The notes: generated by a model not told the origin, from the sequence alone. Positions 49,910-61,636 are shown, numbered from the stretch's first letter. The stretch is 64,000 nt of DNA from Ailurus styani (GCA_002007465.1 LNAC01000683.1:276657-340656); one strand, 5' to 3'. Numbers and translations: made by a program.

Positions 49910-50045
49910 CATTTTACCCTCATTACTATCTGTGAGGAAGGTATTATAAGATGAAGAAACTGAGGCCCAGAGACCTTAAGCAATTTACTTAAGGTTAGAC
50001 AGCTAACAAGTGACAGAGTCAGTGACTCAAACCAAATTTTTCTCA
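49910..50045 (-). repeat. MIR remnant
   Basis: Antisense MIR-like core (ATGAAGAAACTGAGGCCCAG, AGGTTAGACAGCTAACAAGT). Confidence 0.75.
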
Positions 50046-50099
50046 TTATCTGTTCAGGGTGTGTTCAGGTACAATATGCAGTTAACAAAAACCCACCTA

Positions 50100-50270
50100 A
50101 CTGTTATTTAGTACCTACTATGTGTCAGACTCTGGATAGGTTGTTCTCACACACACACCCTTCCAGCGAATCCCCACAATTCCGTCAGGTAGGCAGTGCT
50201 GGACCCACTGTACAGGTGGAGATACTGAGGGCTAGAGAGGGAAGTGAGCCAAGGCTTGCACAGAGGTAAC
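50100..50270 (-). repeat. MIR remnant
   Basis: Antisense MIR-like sequence (TAGTACCTACTATGTGTCAG, GAGATACTGAGGGCTAGAGA). Confidence 0.65.
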
Positions 50271-51164
50271 ACTGAGCCAAGGGAGTGAAGTTCATCAGGC
50301 ATTTACTGCTGATGGAGGGTCCTGGGTACCTGTGGCCAGCCCCACCAGAGTGGTCTTCGCCTTAAGATCAGTTGTTGCTTAAAAAAAAAAAAACCCAAAC
50401 AAACAACTTGGGAGGGATAGGTCAGTAACTGGTGACACAATAAAGATCCCAAGGTTTGCGGTGGCATTTGCTGCTGGTGTACTGATTTTTCTGTGTCTCT
50501 TAGTGATTCGTTTGTGGAAGTGCTGGCTGGAGTAGCAGGAGTCATTTCTGTGCTCCTTGGAGGGAAGGTGTGAGGGAGGGTATGAGGCGCACTCATGGAG
50601 AAGTCCGAAGGCGGGGGTTTCTTTCCATATGCCCACACGGCCTTTTCTGAGGTGCCAGCGGGAGCTAGTCACTTACCTCGGTGGACCTGGGTTTTCTCAT
50701 CTGTAAAATTCGAGGAAAGCAGATATTCTGTCTGTCCCACAGTTTAATTCAGGTCATGACAAAGTGCATTAGAGGCTGAAAAACTCCAATCCCTTGCAAG
50801 GGATTGATGACAATGCAGTACAGGGTCCCCCCAAGGCATGGGGGGGGCACACAGAGGGATGGTTCTGAGCCCCCAGCAGGAGGCTGCTCTTCACAGCTGA
50901 CTCCGAGGTTGACTGTTGAGGTTGGCGTGAAGCTCCCCGGTGGGGATTACACTGGAGAATTATTCCAAGATCCAGAAAGGACGTTGGCTTCTCATTTAAG
51001 TATTTCATTCCCCAAACTGTGTTCAGTCAGATGTTCTTTCCTTACACACATACTCTTGGGCGGTAATAGGAATAGCATCTTTTTCATGTATTTACCACAA
51101 ACGAGATGTGTTACAGGGTTATTTCCATTCCAACAATTCTAGGATGTACTTAGATAAATAAGTA

Positions 51165-51270
51165 CATAAAAATAAGATATGATTATTTCCATCTTCCAAG
51201 CAAAGAACCTGAGGCTCAGCAAGAGTAGGCAATTTGTCCAAGGTCACACGGCCAGTAGGCAGTGGAGCTT
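51165..51270 (-). repeat. MIR remnant
   Basis: Antisense MIR-like core (CCTGAGGCTCAGCAAGAGTA, CAAGGTCACACGGCCAGTAG). Confidence 0.75.
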
Positions 51271-51898
51271 GGTTAGGGTACTATGTGGAAACTGCAAACA
51301 TGGGTGGGTAGTCTGCACAGAGCAGGTGAGAGATGCCCCAGCCCCCACAGCTTCACAGCCACCTTCAGTTCCTTCTCCAACAAGCCCACTTCCAACTCAT
51401 CTTTTCATGTCAGCTGAAGACCAGCAGCCAGGTTTTAGTTTTCGTTCTCTCTCTAGACCAAATGCCTACCTTTTGCGTTCCCCTTATTCAGTTGAAAAGG
51501 TGTCCCCTATTGTCTTTTCCCTACCTCTTTATAGATCAGCATTTCCCTTTTGCTCTCAGGAAACTGGGGGAACACACCTTGAAGACACCTTTACTCACCT
51601 ACATTGTCACATGTGGGAGTGAGCCCATGAGCCATCCGGAATATCAGTCCCACAGCAGGCTCTCCACGGGCAGAGCATCCTGGTGATGGAGGCTGGTACA
51701 GTCCAGGAAGGGGTAGTGGGAGGAGAGCAGGCACTTGAGGCCATGGAGGGGTGGCTGTGGCCGTGTAGGAATGGCCATCTTCACGCTCTCAGCAGAAATG
51801 ACTGCTCTGCGGATTGTTCCAGGCCCCAGACAGAGACCAAGGGGGAAGGTATGGTTTATTCCAAGCTGGTAGGTAAGTTGGGGCTATAGATTTATTCT

Positions 51899-52090
51899 TT
51901 TTTTTTTTTAAAGATTTTATTTATTTATTTGACACAGAGAGAGAGATTACAAGTAGGCAGAGAGGCAGGCAGAGAAGGAAGCAGGCTCTCTGTCAAGCAG
52001 AGAGCCCGATGTGGGCCTCGATCCCAGGACCCTGGGATCATGACCTGAGCCGAAAGCAGAGGCTTTAACCCACTGAGCCACCCAGGCGCC
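51899..52090 (-). mobile_element. Can-SINE
   Basis: Antisense copy; flanks CTATAGATTTATTCT and CTATAGGTTTGTTCT. Confidence 0.94.
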
Positions 52091-52665
52091 CTATAGGTTT
52101 GTTCTAAAGGAGCAGGATGGGCTGTGTGAAATAAGTTTTGATCTCAGATGGTGCACCTAGGCAAGCCCCAACACGGAAATGTGGGAGAAACAAACTGAAA
52201 TAGTCTCCGGGCCATTTAGGCCTTCTTGGCTTCAGCATGGCAGTCATGACTGATGGAGTGGAAGTTGTTTTCTGTAGCATCTTTCCTGCTGCCCCTCTGT
52301 CTCCCTTCTTGTGCTTGAACTACTCCCTGGCTACCCAGGACCACCGGCCCGTCCCACGCGTTGGACTTTACCCCTTGCCCAAACCCCAACCCCCTCTCCT
52401 TATACCCACTGCTTTGGGGCTCCCTGTTCACTTTGACGTAATATGCTGAACTCCAAAGAGCTAACTGTATTCGTGATGAATAGGGGCAAAGGTGATAAGT
52501 TTAGAATGATAAAATCAATCTACTATGTTAGTGGACCTTTAGCTGCCTGTCTCCCAGCCTTCAAACTTAGGTTCTCCTCTCCCAGGATTGCCCTTGTCTG
52601 AAGGACTGTAAGGCACTTCGGTTTAAGTTTGTTACCCTTATGAATTTCTGAAACAATTAACATTT

Positions 52666-52858
52666 TTTTTNNNNNNNNNNNNNNNNNNNNNNNNNNNNNN
52701 NNNNNNNNNNNNNNNNNNNNNNNNNNNNNNNNNNNNNNNNNNNNNNNNNNNNNNNNNNNNNNNNNNNNNNNNNNNNNNNNNNNNNNNNNNNNNNNNNNNN
52801 NGGGATCATGACCTGAGCCGAAGGCAGCGGCTTTAACCCACTGAGCCACCCAGGCGCC
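52666..52858 (-). mobile_element. Can-SINE interrupted by N gap
   Basis: Antisense copy mostly replaced by N; perfect target CTGAAACAATTAACATTT at 52648-52665 and 52859-52876. Confidence 0.93.
52671..52801. other. Assembly gap (131 N)
   Basis: Unresolved bases directly after the poly(T) of a young SINE. Confidence 1.
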
Positions 52859-53105
52859 CTGAAACAATTAACATTTAAGCATCAAACATTCCTCTATTTA
52901 TATGCTACTTACACAACTACTGTATAAAAACTTATGGGTTTAATAAACAAAATTTATGCAAATATTAAATACTGGTTCACATTTAGACAAATTTATGCAT
53001 TTAATGAAACTCACAAGTCTATATGCAAGATGCTTTTAAGTATCTTACACCCCCAATGAAGCAAACAAAGGCACAAGTTATAATGATTATAAAACTGATC
53101 TTCCA

Positions 53106-53314
53106 GGGGCGCCTGGGTGGCTCAGTCGTTAAGCGTCTGCCTTCGGCTCAGGTCATGATCCCAGGGTCCTGGGATGGAGCCCCACATCCGGCTTCCTGCT
53201 CAGTGGGAAGCCTGCTTTTCCCTCTCCCACTTTCCCTGCTGGTGTTCCCTTTCTCGCTGTGTCTCTCTCTGTTAAATAATAAATAAAATCTTAAAACAAA
53301 AACAAAAACAAAAA
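53106..53314 (+). mobile_element. Can-SINE
   Basis: Sense copy; perfect target AACTGATCTTCCA at 53093-53105 and 53315-53327. Confidence 0.95.
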
Positions 53315-53750
53315 AACTGATCTTCCACTAAAGATCAGAAAGCTAGTTTCATGGATTTAAACTTACTTCTTCATTCTTCTTCTCTTTCCTCTTCCATTGT
53401 TGGGTTCCCTTTCTAGGATGTCAGTAGGTTTTATTTTTATACCATCCTGAGGTTTCAATAATCTTAGGATCTGCATTTTGGCCACCTGAGTTTGGGCTGG
53501 CAATGAGGCTGGCTGCACAGTTTACGGTTCGAATCTGGGCTTCAGGTAACCTGCATGAGCTGCTACTCTTTCTGCTCGCGCTCCTTCCCTCCTGAGGAAC
53601 TGCCTGATGTCCTGCAAACTGCCTATACCCCATTTCGGATTCCCCCCAGCTGTGAATGAAGCTTCCAAGTTTTCCGTGTTCCTGTCAGCACTTGGCACTA
53701 CTTTACACAGTTGGGACTGTGGATGTGAAATTGAATTTCACTGGAGAATG

Positions 53751-53821
53751 AAAGTTTTAATTAGCAATAATCGCACCTTGGATAAACCTCACTGGCTACG
53801 ATACTGCCACTGCGCAAAGCT
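53751..53821 (-). pseudogene. U4 snRNA truncated retrocopy
   Basis: Minus strand from 53821 reads as the 5' part of U4 snRNA: AGCTTTGCGCAGTGGCAGTA, then TCGTAGCCAGTGAGGTTTAT and GCGATTATTGCTAATT. About 70 of roughly 145 nucleotides are present with several substitutions; the 3' half (Sm site, 3' stem-loop) is missing. It is flanked by near-identical 15-bp copies of GAGAATGAAASTTTT at 53744-53758 and 53822-53836, so it arose by L1-type retroposition and cannot be a working U4 gene. Confidence 0.88.
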
Positions 53822-53839
53822 GAGAATGAAACTTTTAAA

Positions 53840-54545
53840 GGGCATAGATTTTAGAATTTTGAGACCCATTTTGTCCCCTTAATATAGCATACTTAAAAAG
53901 TCTCTCTTGCCCAGTGTTGCACAATACATTTTCTCTCATTATGACATACTTGACTAGATCTATTAGCATTATTAAATCTGAAGCAGTCCTTACTTATATT
54001 TTATGATAATTAGTTGGACAATCTAGAATCTTCTAGGAGATGAGGAACTAACTGGCTTGACTTTATTAGCTCTCTCTTTCAGTGATGTTTGGGTAATTTA
54101 CTGTCTTGGTATCTCCTGTTGAAACCATCTTCTCTTTCATTATTGTGTCTGACCTCGCCCCTTGTCAGACTTTCTCATTTCTGCTAAAGCCCATATTTAC
54201 AGTGGGGCTTTTTGGCTTTCTGAGCATTGTTTTATTCTTACATAGATGAAAGCACACGTCTCTCCGCTTCATAAGCAGACACATAATTGATAGAAGAAAC
54301 AAAATGAACAATTCCCTTTTTATTAAAATCAATTTTTAAGAACTCCATTCTTTTCTACTACAAGCCATCTTTTGTGCACTTTATATTAGCTTTTATCTTT
54401 TGAGAACTGTAATGATCTCATGGACTTCTACAGCCTCATTTACTTCAATGAACGTTAATTATCATTTTTCCCCTCACCCTCTTTCTTCTCATGTTCAACT
54501 GTCTTCAGGTGAACAATAGGAGCTCCTTTAAGTTGGCGCCTTTGT
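53840..54545. other. AT-rich intergenic
   Basis: AT-rich sequence between the U4 retrocopy and the L1 fragment; probably old repeat. Nothing specific recognised. Confidence 0.4.
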
Positions 54546-54694
54546 CCTTTTTAAATTTATTTATTTAACCTCTTTTAAAAATTCAAGTATAATTAACATA
54601 GTGTTATACTAGTTTTATGTTAGTTTCAGGTAAAAAATACAGTGATTGAACAATTTTATACATTACTCGGTGTTCATCATGACAAGTGTATTCT
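54546..54694 (-). mobile_element. L1 fragment (left part, antisense)
   Basis: Resembles the antisense of a carnivore L1 near its 3' end (AAATTCAAGTATAATTAACA). It continues at 56253 on the far side of the RBM17 retrocopy. Confidence 0.7.
54681..54694. repeat. Left target-site duplication of RBM17 retrocopy
   Basis: GACAAGTGTATTCT, identical to 56253-56266. These 14-bp direct copies bracket the retrocopy. Confidence 0.9.
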
Positions 54695-56252
54695 CTTTTA
54701 TTTTAAAAGATTTTTATACTATATTTTAAAAACCACAAAATAAAAAAAGGTTCAATCAACATATATCTTAGAAGTCCTTCCAAGAGTCCCTGTACACAGC
54801 AGCCACACAGGCCAGCTGATGCCTTTTCCTTCTCTGCTCAGCCTGCAGCGCATTTAAGGATCATCAGAGATGATTCGAGCTCTAGTTCTTAAAATCCCAC
54901 TTGTTCCGCCAAATCCAAGACCCTGAACTTATCCAAATTGTAGAAACATGCTTTTTACCACCCGTCCACCAAAATACCTCCTGTTCAGATCAACAACAGC
55001 TTTAATTGCTGATTCAACCCTCTCAAATTCTAAAAATATCCATACTACTTCATAATTGGGGGCACCAGGAATTTCAAATATCACACATTTTCTAACTTTG
55101 CCATATTTTTCACACTCTTCCTTGGTTTCCACTTCCAAGTCTTCATCTACCTCTCCCCTCTCCTGCACCAACCATGTTCCGTAGGAGGACCACTTTGGCA
55201 AGACACTTAAGTATTTCAGTTAATGGATTTGAATCTGACTTCTTGGATGCATCTTTCTCTGTGGCATCACCCACAGTGATCTTGCCTCCTCGCTTGCTTG
55301 TCTTCTCCACCGACAGTGCTGTGCTCAGCCCCTGCTCGTGCTTCCCAAGACCCTGGCCTTCCCGGAAGCCATACTTCTGCATGATTTTATGTGCTACTGT
55401 GCCACCCATGTTGGCAAGGAAGGAGTTGCCAGGTCCAGTCAGAGACCTGGGTCTGTCTTGCTCTTCGTATACTGGGGGAGGGATAGCAGCTTTGGAAGAC
55501 TGGGAGTGAGGTCTTGAATCCTCTCCGTAAGGGAAATCTCGGGGTAACTCTTTGTCCTTCTCTACAAGAGAAGTGGGTGGTGCAATGGCAGCTCCGCCCC
55601 TACTTCTTTTCCGCCTCTCTCTCTCATAATTTTCATCTTCATCAGAATCTGGATCTGGTTGCCTCGAAAACCCACTAGCTTCATGTCTGTCCTTACGCCT
55701 CTTTCTCTCTCTTCTATTTCTTTTTGTCTTTCCAGTTCCCGCTGTCTCTGTCTTTCCTCTCTTTGGTGCTTCAGTACTTTCTCATAATCATTAGGAAACA
55801 TGGGATCATATTCATCAGCTAAAGGAATCAAAACTTCTCCTGCAGAAAAATCCACTGGGAACAGGATCCTTCAGGCCAGCTGCGACGTGGGGGGCGGTGG
55901 GTGTCCACGATCTGCCGGTCGTCTGAAGAGCCGCTTCGCTTTAGGTCGGTTACTGGGGCAAGTTCGTACTCTGTTTCGTTCTCTGGCTCTTGGCTTGCGT
56001 GAGAGCTGCCTTCTTGACCTGAAGCTGAGACTGCAGACGTTTGAAGTTTTGGGACCAGCCTTCCGTTTTTGAATCACTGGTCTCTACTTCCAGGTCATCG
56101 TACAGGGACATCTTTCCAATTTAATGCCGGCCTCCCAGGCCGACTCTCCCCATGGGCCGTGGCGGCGCACTGGGGCCGAGGCGCCGCGGAGAGGGCGGGC
56201 CGGGCACACTTGGCGTAAGCTGGCAACCGCAAGACCCGAACCGCTGAGTCCC
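54695..56252 (-). pseudogene. RBM17: RBM17 (SPF45) processed pseudogene
   Basis: Intronless minus-strand copy of the mRNA for RBM17, a G-patch/RRM splicing factor. The coding relic runs from ATG 56111 (MSLYDDLEVETSD) to about 54889. Recognisable blocks are FSAGEVLIPLADEYDPMFPN, the G-patch segment MGGTVAHKIMQKYGFREGQG, and the C-terminal RRM (KEECEKYGKVRKCVIFEIPG, ESAIKAVVDLNRRYFGGRVV, then LDLAEQV). Breaks: a frame change upstream of FSAGEV, a one-base loss after EIEERE, a 7-base insertion after MVGAGE, and loss of the normal stop so reading runs on to TAA at 54889. The GC-rich 5' UTR relic reaches the right duplication. An A-rich tail (T-rich on the plus strand) abuts the left one. Not expected to make protein. 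Confidence 0.92.
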
Positions 56253-56266
56253 GACAAGTGTATTCT
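56253..56266. repeat. Right target-site duplication of RBM17 retrocopy
   Basis: GACAAGTGTATTCT, matching 54681-54694; the interrupted L1 sequence resumes here. Confidence 0.9.
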
Positions 56267-56840
56267 TAATCCCCTTCACCTGTTTCATTCATCCCCCCCC
56301 ACCCCATGACCTCTGGTAACCATCAATTTGTTCTCTGTAGTTAAGAGTCTGCCTCTTGGTTTGTCCCTTTTTTTTCTTCCTTTACTCATTTGTTTTGGTT
56401 CTTAAATTCCACATAGGAGTGAAATCATACAGTATTTGCCTCTCTCTGACTTATTTCACTTAGCATTATATTCTCTAGATCCATCCATGTTATTACAAAT
56501 GCAAGACTTCATTGTTTTTTATGGCTAACATTCCATTGCCTGTGTGTGTGGGTGTGGGGAGGTGTTTACCACATCTTCTTTATCCATTCATCTACTAATG
56601 GACACTTGGATCGCTTTCATATCTTGGCTATTATAAAGAAGGCTGTGGTAAATATAGGGGCACATGTATCTTTTCAAGTTACAGGTTTCATTTTCTTTGG
56701 GTTACTGCCTACATTTTCTTCTAGGAGTTTTACAGTTCTGTTTTCTGCTTATTTTCCTGCATGGTGTGAGAAAGTGGTCCAAGTTTCATTCTTTTGCATG
56801 TTCTTGTCCAGTTTTCCCAACACCATTTATTGAAGAATTC
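56253..56840 (-). mobile_element. L1 fragment (right part, antisense)
   Basis: Antisense L1 ORF2/3' sequence, e.g. TTCCACATAGGAGTGAAATC and CACATCTTCTTTATCCATTC. It is collinear with the left part once the retrocopy is removed. A further piece with AAGTGGTCCAAGTTTCATTC near 56.77 kb is from another part of ORF2, so the L1 is internally deleted. Confidence 0.75.
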
Positions 56841-57085
56841 CATCCCTTCACCTTCCTTTGTCCTTTTTAGCACTTTCCTTGCTATTCTTAAAGCATCCTT
56901 GCTTTCTGGTAACAATAGAATGTTCAAGTCCTGTCTTGATTCTTCTCTTCCCTGAGACATGGAATCTGCTATCATCCAAGCCTTGCATTCTAAGGGGTCC
57001 TAGTTTCTTTCAGGGAAGAACAGTATTTGAAACTGAAAGCAGGTGTTGGGTGTCCATTGGAGAGCTGATTAAAAATGCTACCTCC

Positions 57086-57281
57086 GGGTGCCTGGGTGGC
57101 TCAGTGGGTTAAAGCCGCTGCCTTCGGCTCAGGTCATGATCCCAGGGTCCTGGGATAGAGGTCCACATCGGGCTCTCTGCTCGGCAGGGAGCATGCTTCC
57201 TCCTCTCTCCTCTCTCTGCCTGCCTCCTTGCCTACTTGTAATCTCTCTCTCTGTGTCAAATGAATAAATAAAATCTTTAAA
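57086..57281 (+). mobile_element. Can-SINE (cluster A)
   Basis: Sense copy between AAAAATGCTACCTCC at 57071-57085 and 57282-57296. Confidence 0.95.
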
Positions 57282-57296
57282 AAAAATGCTACCTCC

Positions 57297-57685
57297 TGGA
57301 GTGCCTGGGTAGCACAGTCAGTTAAGCATCTGCCTTTGGCTCAGGTTATGATCCCAGGATCCTGGGATCTGGCCCAAGTCAGGCTCCCTGCTCAATGGGA
57401 AGTCTGCTTCTCCCTCTGCTCCTGCCCCCTGCCCAACTCATGTGTGCTCTCTCTCTCAAATAACTAAAATCTTGGGATGCCTGGGTGGCCCAGTTGGTTA
57501 AGCAGCTGCCTTCAGCTCAGGTCATGATTCCAGCGTCCTGGGATCGAGTTCCACATTGGGCTCCTTGCTCAGTGGGGAGCCTGCTTCTCCCTCTGCCTCT
57601 GCCTGCTACTCTGCCTGCCTGTGTTCTCTCTCTCTATGACAAATAAATAAATAAAATCTTTAAAAAAATAACTAAAATCTTTTTA
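57297..57685 (+). mobile_element. Can-SINE (cluster B), split by a nested SINE
   Basis: Older sense copy between AAAAATGCTACCTCC at 57282-57296 and 57686-57700. Its tail is interrupted at 57474. Confidence 0.92.
57474..57665 (+). mobile_element. Can-SINE (cluster C), nested in B
   Basis: Sense copy inside the tail of the previous SINE; perfect target AAATAACTAAAATCTT at 57458-57473 and 57666-57681. Confidence 0.95.
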
Positions 57686-58094
57686 AAAAATGCTACCTCC
57701 TCTGTCGGCTACTTTTAAGATAGACAATTTACACAGAGTTTGCTAACTTAACATGGTATGTTTATTGTTTCCTAATTTTATTAGATATGTGTGCCATTAA
57801 CCATGAAGATTTTTGACATCAGCAAGAGATTAAAGGAGGGGAACATACTCTGGACCAGGCTGTGTGGGAGAATGAAGTGAAGGCACATGTGGACGCTAAT
57901 GTAGACGTAGGGAAGGTTAGAAGGTGTGAATTAGGCAACATTCAGGTAAACTGAGGTTCGGATTGGGAGCCAGTTTACTGCAGAGATTTTGAAGTCATCA
58001 GATGGGATAGGATGAAGTGCTCACTGGGATTTCCACCTGATAGAGATTGTTTGACCTATACTCATTTGGGGTGAGACTATATTGAACCCTGTTA

Positions 58095-58570
58095 TGGGTT
58101 GAACTATGTCCCCCAAAACAGGTATGTGGAAATCCTAACTGCCAGGACCTAAGAATATGATCTTATTTGGAAAGAGGGTCTTTACAGAGGTAATCAAGTT
58201 AAAAAGAGGTCATCAGGATGGTGCTCTTATAAAAAGGAGGAAGGGTGCCTGGCTGGCTCAGTCGGAAGAGCATGGGGCGCTTGGTCTCGGGGTTGTGAGC
58301 TGGAGCCCCACATTGGGTGTGGAGATTACTTAAAAATAAAATCTTTAAAAAGCGTGGGGGGGGAGTTTGGACATAGGCACACACAGATAAAAGACAACGT
58401 AAAGACACAGTGTAATGTCGTCTACACACCAATGAATGCCCAAGGCCACCAGAAACTAGGAGAGAGGCCAACCCTGCTGACACCTTGAGTTCAGACCTCT
58501 AGCTCCAGAATGGTAAGACAACAAATTTCTGGCAACCCACTCTGTTTGTGGTACTTTGTTGTGGCAGCCT
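58095..58570 (+). repeat. Old interspersed repeat with nested SINE
   Basis: Begins GTTATGGGTTGAACTATGTC and ends near GACAACAAATTTCTGGCAAC; split by a SINE at 58243-58352. Family not named. Confidence 0.65.
58243..58352 (+). mobile_element. Can-SINE, short subtype, nested
   Basis: Short subtype (CATTGGGTGTGGAGATTACT) inserted in the older repeat. Confidence 0.9.
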
Positions 58571-58855
58571 GAGAAAACTACCAACCTGCTCTCCAGAATC
58601 ACCTAAGCTGTTACTGGTCACGTACAACTAAATGCAAATGACTTTAAGATACTTGCTTGAGAGCAGGTTACATTATTCACTCGGTTTGCTGCTAATAGTG
58701 CACACTTAGAATGTTCAGACACTGTGGCTGTAGTAGGGGACATGATTCATGTGGTCCCCTCTTCCTGGAACTTACACACTTACAGGCTAATGGGGGAGAA
58801 AAACAAGATCTCATAGTTACACAAAGAATATTGAATTGAAAACACTGATGTGCCA

Positions 58856-58912
58856 GTGTGTGTGTGTGTGTGTGTGCGCGCGCGCGCGCGCGCACGCACG
58901 CGCACATGTGCA
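58856..58912 (+). repeat. Alternating (GT)n(GC)n tract
   Basis: About 57 bases of strict purine-pyrimidine alternation: a GT run, a CG run, then mixed CACG/CGCA. Confidence 0.95.
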
Positions 58913-59646
58913 TAAAGGGGTTTGGGGAACGGTGGCCATGGCCAGGTACCTCCTGGCAGCAGCACCTACATGAAACCCTGTGGTGACACCTGGAGCATCT
59001 GCACAACCAAAGGAAGTCTGAGGGCCATGGGCGGGGTGGGGAGGAGACTTGCTCAGATCTTGCAGGGAGGTGGGAGAAGTGGGGAGCCTTGTAGGCCCTC
59101 TTAGAGATTTGGGGTTTTATCGGCATCTGAAGAACCCTGGGAATTCAGAGTTTGAAGCAGGGGAGTAACAGGATCATATTTTCTCAGGCTAGAGAAGGAA
59201 CTGAAAGGGAATGGCATGGATGAGCTAAAGGGTAGATTTTGACCATCCGGTGACTTTCAGTTATGTGCAAAATGGGTGCATAAAAGGGCTGTGTAGAGCA
59301 CTGACAGCAAGTAGGGTGCCCTGCATTTGTCAGGGGCTGACTCCAGCTGGGCAAGTCACCCCGACAGGAAATGACTCCTCTGCAGGGCTGGTCCAGTGTG
59401 TGCCTCATGTACAGGGAGGTGCTTCTGTTTAATTATTAAATTTGTTTCCTGTTTCTTCTTTCTCACATGGGGATCCTCGTGGCCTCCTGCCTGGGTAGTT
59501 ACAGCAATCTCCTAATTGGCCTTAGACCTACAAGCTTCATCTTCTCCAGTCCATCCTCAAGTCAGCTCAAGCTGGGGGAGGGGAGAATGGGACCTATTGT
59601 TTAATAGACAGGCTTTCAGATTTACAAGATGAAAAGAGATTGGTGG

Positions 59647-59844
59647 GGGGCGCCTGGGTGGCTCAGTGGGTTAAAGCTGCTGCCTTCGGCTCAGGTCATG
59701 ATCTCGGGGTCCTGGGATCGAGGCCCACATCAGGCTCTCTGCTCAGCAGGGAGCCTGCTTCTTCCTCTCTCTCTGCCTGCCTCTCTGCCTACTTGTGATC
59801 TCTCTCTCTCTTCTCAATAAATAAATAAATCTTAAAAAAAAAAA
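59647..59844 (+). mobile_element. Can-SINE
   Basis: Sense copy; flanks AGAGATTGGTGGGGG and AGAGGTTGGGGGAGG. Confidence 0.93.
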
Positions 59845-60689
59845 AGAGGTTGGGGGAGGGATGGTGGTGACAGCAGCCCAACAGTGTGCATGGATTTAAT
59901 ATTGCTGAACTGAACACTTAAAATTGGTTAAGTTGGTAAGTTTTACGTTTTGTGTATTTTTTTTTCATTTTGTGTATTTTAATACACACACAGAAAGTCA
60001 GTTCCAGTCAGTCCACTCCTCTGCTCAATTATCAGCTGTGGCAGAGCCTGGGACTTGTGCTGAAAGTCATTTCTGTGTGGCCACCTGACCCTCTAGATTT
60101 TGCATTCCTCTTCTCCTCACCCTGGCTCCTGGGTCCTGCTCTGTGCTGCCTCAGACATCACGAGTGGGACTCAGGGAGTGTCTACAGAAGCAAGGAATTC
60201 GTGTGCTCACACACCAGCCCCCCGATGTGTGCCCAGCCCTCAAGCCCATGGGCACTCTAAGGCCTTGCTCCTACTTCATGTCCACCTCCTCTTCCTCTGC
60301 CTGCTACATGGTCCATCCAACCACAGAAGAGCCCAGTTCCAAAAGATTTTAACCCAACCCGGGAAATCCTGGGAAGTTACAGGGGAGCAAGAAGAGGAGG
60401 GAAGAGGTGAAAGGATGTTTGGTTTAGGGGAAGGACTAAAGATATGGATTAATCTTTGATGTTACATGAAAATATAAGTTTAAATAGCTTTGTTAAAAAT
60501 GTCAGGGTAATCACAAATCCACTAGAACTTAAAGCTCCATATTTAAACCACTGAGTGGTCTGAAATGACAACACAGAAAGTGATCCTTTCAGTGAAAATT
60601 GGGAAAGGAAAAAAAGATACCCAGGAAAAGAAAAAATATAGATACACAGCTTGGTCTCTTTTTTGGTCTCTGTGCTAAGGTTGTTGAGA

Positions 60690-60890
60690 TGACTCAATCA
60701 AATAATTACATGTTCAGTGCTGAACATTGTGTCCAGCACAATAACAACTCAATAAACTGCTGTTTCTGTTATTACAAGTCACTCTAATTCCAAACTATCT
60801 TCCAAGATGGGCATTATCAGTACTAGAAATGAGGAAAATAAGGCTCAGAGAAGTTTAGTAACTTGCCTAAAGTCACACAGCTGGTAAAGG
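60690..60890 (-). repeat. MIR remnant
   Basis: Antisense MIR-like core (GAGGAAAATAAGGCTCAGAG, AAAGTCACACAGCTGGTAAA). Confidence 0.75.
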
Positions 60891-61636
60891 GCTTTCTGGG
60901 AAGTTAGATGGAAGTTCATCACCGATTAGAGGAAGCTGTGGCAAATCTGCACACAGGGAATGAGAGGCGCCATCTGGGGAAGCATTGGGTTAAGGAAATG
61001 TGGGAATAATCAAGTCCAATCAAAGGGTAACCCAGGGGAGCATGCCTGGATGGAGACCATAACTCAGGAAGAAAAAAATGGAATCCTGGGCCCCATCTGA
61101 AGAAAGAATGTGGCTGCAGAAGGGGGTGAGCCCTAGGAGAGGGGGTGTTCAGGGGACAAAAATTGTGAACTGTTTAGTCATCACTCTGTGGGGAAACAGG
61201 CCTGTTCTGGCTCTGAGCATTCTTTCTGTTGTAGCCTACTTTTGATCAGCAACCCCAAGTGGCTGTGATGTCAAGTGTACAGTAACACTGAACTCATGGT
61301 CATGCTCTACATATCAAAAGACGGTTAGAGGGAGGAACTCCTGTCAGATTCAGGGAAGAATACATGTGCACCTGTTTCACGTTACCCTGGAATCTCTCCC
61401 TGGGTTATGCTGGAGCAACAGCATGGGCACACAGATTGCACTGCTCCCGGTCTCAGGAAAAGGAACAGCTGAGCCATCTCCTGAGACTCTGGTCTCTATT
61501 TACTTTACAGACGTTGGGTGCCATGTAATGACCATATTTCCCTCTTTGAACTGGCTGCTAGAGAGCTCAGTTCTAAATGTGTGGTCCTCTTCCCAGCATG
61601 ATGTTGGTACTCTTCATTGTATCTGATTTTTCTTTC

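Larger units (their letters stand above)
48410..53740. other. Gene-free block right of C6orf15
   Basis: No supported gene. Contains MIR fragments around 49.9-51.3 kb, three SINEs and one N gap. Human carries MUC22/MUC21 and HCG22 beyond C6orf15; no mucin-like Thr/Ser repeat is seen up to the window end. Confidence 0.55.
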
